Shown here: positions 16,112-25,235 of the stretch, in pieces
How the letters are laid out: every line of letters begins with the position of its first letter
How positions within the stretch are numbered: the first letter of the stretch is position 1
Source: Thermocaproicibacter sp002410755
Lineage (GTDB): Bacteria > Bacillota > Clostridia > Oscillospirales > Acutalibacteraceae
Assembly: GCA_036839715.1 (NCBI GenBank)
Contig: DAITDU010000007.1
Coordinates: forward strand, 1 to 64,000
Length of the DNA: 64,000 nt
Direction: 5' to 3'
Notes under the pieces: model-generated
Told to the model about the DNA's origin: nothing
What the model saw: the letters and a program-made list of their open reading frames with translations, nothing else
Databases searched by the model: none
Position numbers and translations under genes: made by a program

Positions 16112-16972
16112 ATGAATTTTGTCATTGTAACCGGTCTTTCCGGTGCTGGGAAAACAAGGGCTATCAATGCACTGGAAGATATCGGCTTTTTCTGTGCGGA
16201 TAATATTCCGCCAAAACTAATCAGCACATTTTACGATATGTCACAGCAGGCACAGGGAACTCTTTCCCATGTGGCCATTGTGACGGATATTCGCGGCGGG
16301 GATATGTTTCCGCTGTTCCTGAAAACGCTCGACCGCATGAAGGCAGAGTACAAAAAATTCAAAATTCTTTTCCTTGACGCAAACAATTATATTTTAATCA
16401 ACCGTTTTCAGGAAACGCGCCGTAAGCATCCGCTCACCGACAGTTGCCTTGGCTCCCTGGAAAAAGCCGTGAAGCTTGAACGTATGATGCTGCGCCCAAT
16501 CAGGGAACGTGCAGATTATGTGATTGATACTTCCAATCTGTCGACCGCCCAGCTCAAGGAACGGATTTCCAGCCTGTTCCTCGGCAATGCCTCGGACGCC
16601 ATGAGGATTCAGTGCATTTCGTTTGGATTCAAGTTTGGCATCCCCGCGGAAGCCGACCTTGTTTTTGATGTGCGGTGCCTGCCAAACCCGTTTTATGTGG
16701 ACTCGCTTAAGCATCTTACCGGCCTTGACAAGCCCGTCCAGGACTATGTCCTGAAGTCCAGCGAAACGAAAGGATTTACAGACCGCCTTTTTTCCCTGGT
16801 TGACTATATGATTCCGCTTTACTGCAATGAGGGCAAAAGCCAGCTAGTTATTGCGATTGGCTGCACCGGTGGGCATCACCGCTCTGTCACGCTCACTCAG
16901 GTGCTTTATAAACACCTTCTGTCTCAGAACCTGAGTGTAAGTGTCAATCACCGGGATATCCGGAAGGAGTAG
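16112..16972 (+). CDS. rapZ: RapZ/YvcJ family nucleotide-binding protein
   Basis: This 286-residue P-loop protein has Walker A GLSGAGKTRAI at the N-terminus and the C-terminal GCTGGHHRSV signature. In Enterobacteria RapZ is an adaptor that directs RNase E to the sRNA GlmZ; in Firmicutes (YvcJ) it hydrolyses nucleotides and its role is less clear. Its place between murB and whiA is standard in Firmicutes, except that the usual yvcK gene is missing between rapZ and whiA in this window. Confidence 0.95.
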   Translation: MNFVIVTGLSGAGKTRAINALEDIGFFCADNIPPKLISTFYDMSQQAQGTLSHVAIVTDIRGGDMFPLFLKTLDRMKAEYKKFKILFLDANNYILINRFQETRRKHPLTDSCLGSLEKAVKLERMMLRPIRERADYVIDTSNLSTAQLKERISSLFLGNASDAMRIQCISFGFKFGIPAEADLVFDVRCLPNPFYVDSLKHLTGLDKPVQDYVLKSSETKGFTDRLFSLVDYMIPLYCNEGKSQLVIAIGCTGGHHRSVTLTQVLYKHLLSQNLSVSVNHRDIRKE

Positions 16973-16989
16973 CAGGGGGGGCGCTTAGC

Positions 16990-17916
16990 ATGTCTTTTGC
17001 ATCCGATACCAAAACTGAACTTTGCAAAGTTACAGACCGTTTCTGCTGCCGGAAGGCGGAATGTTATGGGATGCTCCTTTTTGGGCGCAGCTTCTCCCCC
17101 GCCGGTATTTCCCTCACGACCGAAAGCCGGGGTGCCGCGCGGCGTGCTGCGGAACTTTCTGCCGAAGCGACCGGGGCTATTATGGATGTCGCTTCCGTAC
17201 AGCTCCGCAGACGGGGCGGCATTTTTTCCTATACCGTTTCTTCTGTAGGCTCAGGGCAGGCCGAAAAAGTTGTTCATGCGCTGGGGCACACGGGAAAGGA
17301 AATCAGCCTGCATATTAACCTTGCCAATTTGGAAAATGAATGCTGCCATGCAGCATTCCTGCGGGGTGCATTTCTTACCTGCGGCACTGTAACCGCACCG
17401 GAAAGCGGTTACCGGCTTGAGTTCACTGTCCCATATATGAATCTTGCGAATGACCTTTCTTCCCTAATCCGCGATATTCTGGTACTTGACCTTGAGCCGC
17501 ATGTGTCGCGCCGGAAAGGCGCTTTTGTGGTTTATCTGAAAGGCAGCGAACATGTTTCGGACTTTCTTACTTATATTGGTGCGCCAGAAGCAGCAATGGC
17601 TCTTATGCAGGTCCGGATGCTGAAAAATCTGCGCAACGAAGTAAACCGCAAAACGAATTTTGAAGCTGCAAATATTGAAAAGACTGCTTCCGCAGCGGCG
17701 CAGGAATCAATCGCCATTAAAAAAATCAGGCGTTGCGGCAAGCTTTCTGCAATGCCGAAAGACTTAAAGCCTCTTGCCGCACTGCGCCTGCGCTATCCAG
17801 AGATGTCCCTGCGCGACCTCGGCCAGCACCTTTCTCCGCCGCTCAGCCGCTCAGGCGTCCATCACAGGCTACAGCGTATCCTGGAATATGCCGAAAAATT
17901 AAAGGTAGAAAAATAA
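16990..17916 (+). CDS. whiA: WhiA sporulation/cell-division DNA-binding protein
   Basis: This 308-residue WhiA has an N-terminal domain related to LAGLIDADG homing endonucleases (MSFASDTKTELCK, then CCHAAFLRGAFLTCGT) and a C-terminal helix-turn-helix (RLRYPEMSLRDLGQHLSPPLSRSGVHHRL). In Actinobacteria WhiA drives sporulation division genes; in Bacillus it affects division and chromosome segregation. Start: ATG 17 bp after the rapZ stop, with a GGGGGG-rich ribosome region. Confidence 0.96.
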   Translation: MSFASDTKTELCKVTDRFCCRKAECYGMLLFGRSFSPAGISLTTESRGAARRAAELSAEATGAIMDVASVQLRRRGGIFSYTVSSVGSGQAEKVVHALGHTGKEISLHINLANLENECCHAAFLRGAFLTCGTVTAPESGYRLEFTVPYMNLANDLSSLIRDILVLDLEPHVSRRKGAFVVYLKGSEHVSDFLTYIGAPEAAMALMQVRMLKNLRNEVNRKTNFEAANIEKTASAAAQESIAIKKIRRCGKLSAMPKDLKPLAALRLRYPEMSLRDLGQHLSPPLSRSGVHHRLQRILEYAEKLKVEK

Positions 17917-17942
17917 TTTCGTTATTAAGGTCGTGCACGGGT

Positions 17943-20900
17943 ATGTTTGTCCATCTTCATGTTCACAGTGAATACAGCCTGCTGGATGGTGCCTGCCGAA
18001 TCCAGCAGCTCGTTGACACAGCGGCAGCACGCGGCGACAAAGCCGTAGCCATCACCGACCATGGTGTGATGTACGGGGCTGTAGATTTCTACAAAGCTGC
18101 AAAAGCCCGCGGCATTAAACCGATTATCGGCTGTGAAGTGTACGTCGCACCTCGGACACGCTTCGGACGCGTGCATGAACTGGACTCTGAAAACCGCCAC
18201 CTCGTTCTTCTCTGTGAAAACAACACCGGCTACCAGAACCTGATTGCCATGGTTTCAAAGTCATGGACAGAAGGCTTCTACTCAAAGCCTCGTGTGGATT
18301 TTGAACTGCTGGGACAGTACCATGAAGGACTGATTGCGCTTTCTGCATGTCTTGCAGGTGAAGTGGCACGCGACCTGACTGCCGGAGACTACGACGGCGC
18401 AAAGGCTGCTGCCCTGCATTATGACTCTATCTTTGGCCGCGGAAATTATTATCTGGAGCTTCAGGATCACGGGCTTCCGGAGCAGAAAAGGATTAACCCT
18501 TCCATCGTTCGGATTTCCCGGGAAACGGGTATCCCGCTTGTCGTTACCAACGACTGCCACTATATCCGCCGGGAAGACAGCGAAATGCACCGTATCCTGC
18601 TTTGCATTCAGACAAATCACACCATTGAAGACAAGAACGCAATGGGCTTTGGAAGCGACCAGTTCTATTACAAGAGTGAAGAGGAAATGCGCGCGCTGTT
18701 TCCGGAAATTCCGGAAGCGGCAGATAATACGGTAAAGATTGCCGAACGCTGCAACGTCACTTTTGAGTTTGGCAAAACAAAGCTGCCCCGCTTTGATACC
18801 CCAAATGGGGAAAACAACGTTGCCTATTTCCGTAAGAAATGCTATGCAGGCCTGCGGGAAAAGTACGGCGAAAATCCCCCGGCAGCCATTCGGGAACGGC
18901 TTGAATATGAGCTTGCTACCATTGAAAAAATGGGATATGTCAACTACTACCTGATTGTCCATGATTTTGTTCGCCATGCGAAAGAGGTTGGGATCCCCGT
19001 TGGGCCTGGCCGAGGCTCAGGGGCAGGCAGTCTTGCCGCCTATTGCATCGGCATCACCGGCATTGACCCAATCCGCTACAATCTTCTGTTTGAGCGCTTT
19101 CTGAATCCTGAGCGCGTCAGTATGCCGGATTTCGATATTGACTTTGCCGATGACCGCCGGCCAGAAATGATTGACTATGTGGTGGAAAAGTACGGGGCCG
19201 ACCATGTCGCACAGATTGTCACATTTGGCACAATGGCAGCACGCGGTTCCATCCGGGACGTCGGCCGTGCAATGGCAATGCCCTACGCTGCCGTAGATGC
19301 GATTGCAAAGCTGGTGCCGAATGAGCATGACATTACATTAGATAAAGCCCTGGAGGCTTCCAGAGAACTGAAAAGCCGCTATGACTCCGACCCGCAGGTC
19401 CACCGGCTGATCGATATGGCAAGGCGGCTTGAAGGCATGCCGCGCAATGCTTCCACCCATGCGGCAGGGGTTGTTATCACGGACAAGCCTGTCGCAGAAT
19501 ACGTACCGCTGGCAAAAAACGGCGACTCCGTCGTTACGCAGTATACCATGACGACACTTGAAGAGCTTGGACTGTTGAAAATGGACTTTCTCGGCCTGAG
19601 GAACCTTTCGGTTATTCGCAGTGCACAGGACATGGTCTGCAAGCAAAAGCCGGATTTCCGCATTGAAAATATCCCCATGGACGATAAAAAGGTTTTCGAT
19701 ATGCTGACATCCGGTGCAACAGACGGCGTGTTTCAATTTGAATCCAGTGGGATGCGAAGTGTTATCATGCAGCTTCGGCCGGAGAGCATTGAAGACCTGA
19801 TTGCCGTAATTTCACTTTACCGCCCCGGCCCGATGGAATCCATTCCCCGCTATATTGAAAACCGTCGGAACCCATCTAAAGTGACCTACCGTACACCGCT
19901 TCTGAAAGGCATCCTCAGCGTCACAAACGGATGCATCGTCTACCAAGAGCAGGTCATGCAGATTTTCCGTACGCTTGCAGGGTATTCGCTTGGGCGTGCC
20001 GATATCGTCCGCCGCGCAATGGCAAAAAAAAAGAAGGACGTCATGGCGCGTGAAAAAGATATTTTTATCCATGGTCTGACAGACAAAGACGGAACAGTCA
20101 TTGTAGACGGCTGTATCCGGCGCGGTATCAACGAGCAGACTGCAGAGGCAATTTACAGTGAAATGGCAAATTTTGCCTCCTACGCCTTCAACAAATCCCA
20201 TGCTGCCGCCTATGCCGTAGTAAGTTACCAGACTGCATGGCTTAAGTGCAACTACCCGCGCGAATATATGGCTGCGCTGCTTACCAGCGTTCTGGACAAC
20301 ACAAACAAGCTTTCAGTCTATATTGCTGAATGCCTGCGGCTTGGCATCCGCGTCCTTCCGCCCCATGTGAATGAAAGCGGAGCGGGCTTTACCGTATCCG
20401 GCAAGAATATCCGATTCGGCCTGCTGGCTATCCGGAATCTGGGAAAAGGTTTCCTTGAGTCACTGGTAAAAGAGCGGAAAGAAAATGGCACTTTTGCTAC
20501 TTTTTTTGATTTCTGCCGTCGCATGTATAACGGGCTGAACCGTCGTTCACTGGAAAGCCTTGTTAAAGCCGGGGCCCTGGATGACCTCGGGCCGAACCGC
20601 CGGCAAATGCTCAACAGTGCAGAGTCTGTCCTAAATTACCTGGCAGAAGACAAAAAGCAAAACTTAGAAGGGCAAATTGGTTTTTTCGACACTGCAATTC
20701 AGCCCGACCACGAGGAGTTCAAAATTGCACCAATGTCCGACCTCTCAAATTCCGATAAGCTCAGCATGGAAAAAGAGGTCACCGGCATGTACCTTTCCGG
20801 CCATCCCATGGCGGCCTATGTGGGCCTTTACAAAAAGCTGGATGCAGTCCGGATTGGGGATATCCTCGAAGAAGCAAAAGAGGAAAACGGAAATCTGCGC

Positions 20901-21425
20901 GACGGCAGCACCGTAACTGTCTTAGGAATTATTACAAAAGTCCGGCTGAAAGTCACAAAAAGCAACAGCACCATGGCTTTTGTCACACTGGAAGACCTTT
21001 TCGGCTCAATTCAGATGCTCGTCTTTCCGAAAACCCTTACAGAGTTTTCGGAATTGGTGACGGAGGGTAAAATTATCAAGGCCAAAGCACGCATCAGCCT
21101 GCGCGACGAAAATGACGCCGAGCTTATCTGTCAGCAACTGGAAAATGCGCCTTCACCTGACGGAAAGCTGGAAGTCCACCGCTCCAGCCGGCCTGGACTG
21201 TACCTGAAAGTGAAAAATCAGAGTGATCCGCTTTACCTGAAAGCAATGAAAGATATTGCGGTCTTTGACGGGGCAACACCGCTTTACATTTATTTTACCG
21301 ATGTGAAAAAATTGATGGCTGCACCGGCGTCTATGCGCGTCAGCCTGAATGATGTGCTGATTCGGGAACTAAAGCGGATCCTGGGAGACAAAAATGTTGC
21401 AGTTGTTGACAGCATACAACAATAA
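17943..21425 (+). CDS. dnaE: DNA polymerase III subunit alpha (DnaE)
   Basis: This is a 1160-residue replicative polymerase. The N-terminal PHP domain begins HLHVHSEYSLLDGACRI. The palm carries PDFDIDFADDRR and KMDFLGLRNL. Further motifs are HAAGVVITDKPV, SLYRPGPMESIPRYI, and a C-terminal OB-fold with VTVLGIITKVRLK. The real start is the ATG at 17943, 26 bp after whiA; the frame is open through the end of whiA but has no homology there. Only a weak AAGG lies 12 bp upstream. In low-GC Gram-positives DnaE works with PolC, extending primers at the lagging strand. Confidence 0.97.
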   Translation: MFVHLHVHSEYSLLDGACRIQQLVDTAAARGDKAVAITDHGVMYGAVDFYKAAKARGIKPIIGCEVYVAPRTRFGRVHELDSENRHLVLLCENNTGYQNLIAMVSKSWTEGFYSKPRVDFELLGQYHEGLIALSACLAGEVARDLTAGDYDGAKAAALHYDSIFGRGNYYLELQDHGLPEQKRINPSIVRISRETGIPLVVTNDCHYIRREDSEMHRILLCIQTNHTIEDKNAMGFGSDQFYYKSEEEMRALFPEIPEAADNTVKIAERCNVTFEFGKTKLPRFDTPNGENNVAYFRKKCYAGLREKYGENPPAAIRERLEYELATIEKMGYVNYYLIVHDFVRHAKEVGIPVGPGRGSGAGSLAAYCIGITGIDPIRYNLLFERFLNPERVSMPDFDIDFADDRRPEMIDYVVEKYGADHVAQIVTFGTMAARGSIRDVGRAMAMPYAAVDAIAKLVPNEHDITLDKALEASRELKSRYDSDPQVHRLIDMARRLEGMPRNASTHAAGVVITDKPVAEYVPLAKNGDSVVTQYTMTTLEELGLLKMDFLGLRNLSVIRSAQDMVCKQKPDFRIENIPMDDKKVFDMLTSGATDGVFQFESSGMRSVIMQLRPESIEDLIAVISLYRPGPMESIPRYIENRRNPSKVTYRTPLLKGILSVTNGCIVYQEQVMQIFRTLAGYSLGRADIVRRAMAKKKKDVMAREKDIFIHGLTDKDGTVIVDGCIRRGINEQTAEAIYSEMANFASYAFNKSHAAAYAVVSYQTAWLKCNYPREYMAALLTSVLDNTNKLSVYIAECLRLGIRVLPPHVNESGAGFTVSGKNIRFGLLAIRNLGKGFLESLVKERKENGTFATFFDFCRRMYNGLNRRSLESLVKAGALDDLGPNRRQMLNSAESVLNYLAEDKKQNLEGQIGFFDTAIQPDHEEFKIAPMSDLSNSDKLSMEKEVTGMYLSGHPMAAYVGLYKKLDAVRIGDILEEAKEENGNLRDGSTVTVLGIITKVRLKVTKSNSTMAFVTLEDLFGSIQMLVFPKTLTEFSELVTEGKIIKAKARISLRDENDAELICQQLENAPSPDGKLEVHRSSRPGLYLKVKNQSDPLYLKAMKDIAVFDGATPLYIYFTDVKKLMAAPASMRVSLNDVLIRELKRILGDKNVAVVDSIQQ

Positions 21426-21460
21426 TCTATATTTGCGGTCATTTTTTCCATATTTAGCAC

Positions 21461-21490
21461 TTGTAACAGTTTTACTGTTTCGATTATAAT
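21461..21490 (+). promoter_or_regulatory. pfkA promoter with internal palindrome
   Basis: TTGTAA (21461-21466) and TATAAT (21485-21490) are 18 bp apart. The spacer begins within AACAGT-TTT-ACTGTT (21465-21479), a perfect 6-bp palindrome positioned where a repressor would block polymerase. The regulator is not identifiable. Confidence 0.55.
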
Positions 21491-21581
21491 AGAAGTGAAT
21501 ATGAGGATAATATCCATGGATAGAGTTCTGCTTTGATTGTGGTGCTACCATGGATTCCGATTTTAACTGGAGGGAAAATAA

Positions 21582-22547
21582 ATGGCAAAATCCATAGCTG
21601 TTCTTACAAGCGGTGGCGACGCACCGGGTATGAATGCAGCCATCCGCGCTGTTGTAAGGGCCGGTATTTCTTATGGGATGCGCGTCCTCGGCGTTCAGCA
21701 CGGCTACAATGGGCTTCTGAGCGGCGAAGTTGTTGAGATGAACCTTCGTTCCGTTTCCGACATTATCCACCGCGGCGGGACAATTCTTTACACAGCCCGC
21801 AGCCCGGAGTTCAACACACCGGAAGGAGTGCAGAAAGCAGCGGAAAACTGCCGCAAAATGGGAGTGAACGGTGTTGTCGTTATCGGCGGCGACGGCTCAT
21901 TCCGCGGAGCAAGAGACTTGACAGGGGCTGGGATTCCCTGTATCGGTATTCCCGGCACAATTGATAATGATATTGCTGCCAGTGAATATACAATTGGCTT
22001 TGACACTGCCCTGAACACGGCCGTAGAGATGGTTGACCGGCTGCGTGACACCATGGAATCCCATGACCGTTGCAGCGTTGTACAGGTCATGGGCCGCCGT
22101 TGCGGTGACATTGCCCTTGAGACAGGGATTGCTGTTGGTGCAACAAGCATCCTTGTTCCTGAAATTCCATATGATTTTCAGCACGATATTGTTGACCGCA
22201 TGACTTTGACACAGAAGACCGGAAAAATGCACTTCATTATTGTTGTCGCCGAAGGCGTTGGCGGTGTTGAACAGCTAGCTGAAAAAATTGAAAAGGCGAC
22301 TGGTATTGAGACTCGTGCAACAGTTCTCGGGCATGTGCAACGCGGTGGTTCCCCCACTTTGCGCGACCGTGTTGTCGGCAGCCAGATGGGTGCTCTGGCA
22401 GCTAAGCTCCTGTATGAAGGCAGCAGTAACCGTGTCATTGTGATGCGCGGTGGAAAAATTGTTGACCTTGACATTACAGAGGCACTGAACATGAAGCGCG
22501 TTTTCGACAAAGACCTCTATGCAACTGCGCTCCGTATTTCAATCTAA
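21582..22547 (+). CDS. pfkA: 6-phosphofructokinase, ATP-dependent
   Basis: It phosphorylates fructose 6-phosphate, the committed step of glycolysis. The 321 residues are the bacterial PfkA length. Motifs: VLTSGGDAPGMNAAIRAVVR, GGDGSFRGA, the catalytic GIPGTIDNDI and MGRRCGDIAL. The GGDGS sequence, rather than GGDD(G/S), indicates ATP rather than pyrophosphate as donor. GGAGGG precedes the ATG by 8 bp. It has its own promoter 150 bp downstream of dnaE, so it need not be read from the dnaE series. Confidence 0.98.
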   Translation: MAKSIAVLTSGGDAPGMNAAIRAVVRAGISYGMRVLGVQHGYNGLLSGEVVEMNLRSVSDIIHRGGTILYTARSPEFNTPEGVQKAAENCRKMGVNGVVVIGGDGSFRGARDLTGAGIPCIGIPGTIDNDIAASEYTIGFDTALNTAVEMVDRLRDTMESHDRCSVVQVMGRRCGDIALETGIAVGATSILVPEIPYDFQHDIVDRMTLTQKTGKMHFIIVVAEGVGGVEQLAEKIEKATGIETRATVLGHVQRGGSPTLRDRVVGSQMGALAAKLLYEGSSNRVIVMRGGKIVDLDITEALNMKRVFDKDLYATALRISI

Positions 22548-22566
22548 AGGCATTGACTGTCTTCTG

Positions 22567-22599
22567 GCACGGCAGAAAAATAATTCTGCCGTGCTTTTT
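22567..22599 (+). terminator. Terminator after pfkA
   Basis: GCACGGCAGAA (22567-22577) pairs with TTCTGCCGTGC (22584-22594) and is followed by TTTTTC. Confidence 0.85.
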
Positions 22600-22743
22600 C
22601 ATTACCACGCTGGTCGCAATCCAATCCCCGCGCACGCGTATGAATTATTCCAAGCAGGAAATCATAATAACGCACAATTATTGTAAGATATAAATAGAAT
22701 AAATTATCAATTATAATAATGCAAGCAGAAGGGGGAAATAGAA

Positions 22744-23253
22744 ATGGCAAAGGCAACTTTTTGGAATAAGAAACAGTTCATATTTGCCATTGCCATCCTC
22801 GCCTGTGCAATCCTTCTTTTCACAGCAGGGCTTTTTTTCTTACGGCATGTGGAGAGCAATGCGACAAATTACACGCCGGAGCAAATCTGCCACAATATCA
22901 TCGGGAAAGTAAAATATGGCAGCCTTGTGAAAGTCGATGACAGCCAGGTCCCCAAACACTATGACATTCCGGATGGGGTTATCTCCTCCTGCTCGGTTTA
23001 TATCAGCAAATCCTCAGAAAGTGCGGAGGAACTCTGCTGCTTTTTGCTGAAGGATACCTCAAAATACAGCGCCCTTCAGAACACCGTCAGTAAGCATATC
23101 AGCATGAAAGCGAAAAGTTTTCAGGATCTAAGCCCTGGGCAGTATAACTTGTTAAAAAATTACCATCTCACCCGCTCGGGGCGATATGTGCTTGTTGCGG
23201 TTGGGGACAATGCTAAAGCCGCAGAGAAAATCTTTCTTTCCATGCTGAGCTGA
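22744..23253 (+). CDS. DUF4358-like membrane-anchored protein
   Basis: This 169-residue protein has an N-terminal transmembrane helix (FIFAIAILACAILLFTAGLFF, about residues 13-33) and an outer domain resembling DUF4358: alternating strands such as GVISSCSVYISKS, SAEELCCFLLKD, and a terminal RSGRYVLVAVGDNAKAAEKIF. The family is common in Clostridia, often as lipoproteins, and has no established function; this copy lacks a lipobox. An AGAAGGGGGAAA ribosome site is clear. It stands alone between the pfkA terminator and the AlkD-like gene. Confidence 0.7.
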   Translation: MAKATFWNKKQFIFAIAILACAILLFTAGLFFLRHVESNATNYTPEQICHNIIGKVKYGSLVKVDDSQVPKHYDIPDGVISSCSVYISKSSESAEELCCFLLKDTSKYSALQNTVSKHISMKAKSFQDLSPGQYNLLKNYHLTRSGRYVLVAVGDNAKAAEKIFLSMLS

Positions 23254-23361
23254 TTTTCATAGACAGGCGCAACAAGTTTCCTATTTGAAAAAGATTGCGC
23301 TTAACGCGCATGTTTTGCGTTAAAGGATTTAAAATTTCAAAGGTTTTAGGAGTACTGAAAG

Positions 23362-24087
23362 ATGAAAAGCATGGAAGACGAAGTGCAAAAGCATTTGTTT
23401 ATGATGCAGGATAAAAAATATCAAGCCTTTCAGATTAAGCTGATGCCAACTGTGAAGCCGGAAACCGTTATTGGCGTACGTATTCCGGCGCTGAGGAAAT
23501 ACGCTGCGGAATTATTAAAGCTGCCGGAGGAGGCCATGGAATTTCTCAGGATTCTCCCGCACCGGTACTATGAAGAAAATAATCTGCATGCTTTTTTAAT
23601 CGAAAAAATCAAGGATTTTGGGCTGGCAGTCCGCTCCGTTGACACTTTTCTTCCCTACATCGACAACTGGGCAACCTGTGACACGATGAAGCCAGAAGTA
23701 TTCTCAAATCATCGGCTGGAACTCTATGGAAAAATCAGGGAGTGGATGAATTCGCCATATCCCTATGCTGTTCGCTTTGGGATTGGAATGCTGATGGAAT
23801 TTTACCTTGATGCGGATTTTCAACCGGAGATGCTGGACCTTGTCGCGGGCATCCAGTCTCAGGAATACTATGTCAATACCATGATTGCCTGGTACTTCGC
23901 AACAGCGCTTGCAAAGCAGTATGATGCAGCACTCCCATATCTTGAGAACCGGAAACTGGACCGGTGGACACACAACAAGACAATTCAGAAGGCTATTGAG
24001 AGTTTCCGCCTGAGTAGCAGACAGAAAGATTATCTACGGACACTGAGAATCAGAAAGCAGGCTAAACCGTGCACTCCTCTCAAATAG
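23362..24087 (+). CDS. AlkD-like DNA alkylation repair protein
   Basis: This 241-residue all-helical protein is of the ALK/HEAT-repeat family of DNA glycosylases that excise N3- and N7-alkylated purines without base flipping. Visible family features are VIGVRIPALRKYA near the N-terminus, YIDNWATCDTMKP in the middle and YYVNTMIAWYFATAL towards the end. The W-x-x-x-D region is conserved (NWATCD). An AGGAG site lies upstream of the ATG. It is monocistronic; TTAACGC/GCGTTAA (about 23302-23324) forms a small dyad upstream. Confidence 0.85.
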   Translation: MKSMEDEVQKHLFMMQDKKYQAFQIKLMPTVKPETVIGVRIPALRKYAAELLKLPEEAMEFLRILPHRYYEENNLHAFLIEKIKDFGLAVRSVDTFLPYIDNWATCDTMKPEVFSNHRLELYGKIREWMNSPYPYAVRFGIGMLMEFYLDADFQPEMLDLVAGIQSQEYYVNTMIAWYFATALAKQYDAALPYLENRKLDRWTHNKTIQKAIESFRLSSRQKDYLRTLRIRKQAKPCTPLK

Positions 24088-24111
24088 AAAGCGCTTCCAG
24101 TTTTTATTTAA

Positions 24112-24303
24112 AGATTCATTTGTGATAAAATAGCAGGTCTCCGCATCGGCGTCCATTCTGATTATAACCTTGCTGCTTCTCCTGCCATTACAACCGTTCA
24201 GCAAGTTATCGATAAAATCCAGAAAGCCATACCGCTCGACCGGAAAAAGTATGATAAAGATATTATTGACACATCCAGCCTAGATGGAGCAACTTATTTC
24301 TAA
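24112..24303 (+). pseudogene. Orphan 3' gene fragment of unknown family
   Basis: The frame is open from 24112 to a TAA at 24303 with protein-like composition (IAGLRIGVHSDYNLAASPAI, then TVQQVIDKIQKAIPLDRKKY) but has no start codon or ribosome site. It begins immediately after a stop codon at 24109. It looks like the C-terminal 60 residues of a lost gene. I do not recognise the family. Confidence 0.4.
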
Positions 24304-24312
24304 GTCCCGGCC

Positions 24313-24358
24313 AAAACAGGGAGGGTGCAGCCAATAGGAACTGCGCCCTCCCTGTTTT
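24313..24358 (-). terminator. Terminator of the metNIQ operon
   Basis: An 18-bp stem (24313-24330 with 24341-24358, one G-U pair) ends in TTTT on the minus strand, 18 bp beyond the metQ stop. Confidence 0.85.
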
Positions 24359-24375
24359 GAACAATAACCGTACGG

Positions 24376-25185
24376 TTAAAAAACTGCTACGACTGCTCCA
24401 TCATAAGTTTTAGTAATATAATCCTTAACCTCCTGACTTTGTAGAGCCTTAACCAGCGCTTTGATGGCGGGCTTGTTTTCATTGCCCTGCTTCACAGCGA
24501 TAATATTGGCATAGGTTTTTGCAGCTTCGGAGTTTTTGTCTTCTGTTGCAAGGGCCTGACTGACTTTTAGACCAGCACCGATTGCATAGTTGCCATTGAT
24601 AACTGCAAGTGCCACAGAGTCAAGGCTTTTCGGGATTACGGCTGCATCCATTTCAACGACGTCATAGTGATGGGGATTTGCAGAAATGTCCTTTTTGGTC
24701 GCGGAAAGTCCGGCACCGTCTTTAATGGTAATCAGTTTCTGCGCTGCCAGAAGCTGGAGCGCACGGGCTTCGTTGGAAGGATCATTGGGCACGGCAATCT
24801 TTGCGCCATCCGGCACATTGGTAAGGGAAGAAGACGTGCCGGCATAAATTCCATAAGGCTCATAATGAATTGCAGCAACACTTACCAGGTGTGTATTGTT
24901 TTTTTCGTTAAAAGAGTCAAGGTACGGCTTGTGCTGAAAATAATTGGCATCCAGTTCTCCGTCCTCCGTGGCGGTGTTGGGCAGGACATAGTCGTCATAG
25001 ATCTTGATATTCAGCGTATAGCCTTCCTTTGCAAGAATTGGTTTGACAGCTTTTAGAATTTCGGCATGGGGCGTGGCACTGGCTCCAACTGTGATGGTCT
25101 TACTCTCAGAGGATGAGTTTTTGCAGCCGGCAAGACTCAGCAGAAGCAGGGAGGAAGCAAGCAGAACAGATACAAATTTTTTCAT
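24376..25185 (-). CDS. metQ: Methionine ABC transporter substrate-binding lipoprotein
   Basis: This 269-residue NlpA/MetQ family lipoprotein captures methionine outside the membrane. The signal peptide ends in the lipobox SLAGC (Cys about residue 21). Mature features: TITVGASATPHAEIL, the hinge DELDANYFQH-type region (GELDANYFQHKPYLDSF), and AVPNDPSNEARALQLL, all typical of MetQ. It is the last gene of metN-metI-metQ, downstream of a T-box whose likely specifier is AUG, which supports methionine over another substrate. AGGAGAG precedes the ATG. Confidence 0.95.
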   Translation of the reverse strand: MKKFVSVLLASSLLLLSLAGCKNSSSESKTITVGASATPHAEILKAVKPILAKEGYTLNIKIYDDYVLPNTATEDGELDANYFQHKPYLDSFNEKNNTHLVSVAAIHYEPYGIYAGTSSSLTNVPDGAKIAVPNDPSNEARALQLLAAQKLITIKDGAGLSATKKDISANPHHYDVVEMDAAVIPKSLDSVALAVINGNYAIGAGLKVSQALATEDKNSEAAKTYANIIAVKQGNENKPAIKALVKALQSQEVKDYITKTYDGAVVAVF

Positions 25186-25235
25186 TGGGAATCTCTCCTT
25201 TTCAAAAGAATCTACTGGTTAAATCATACAGGAAA

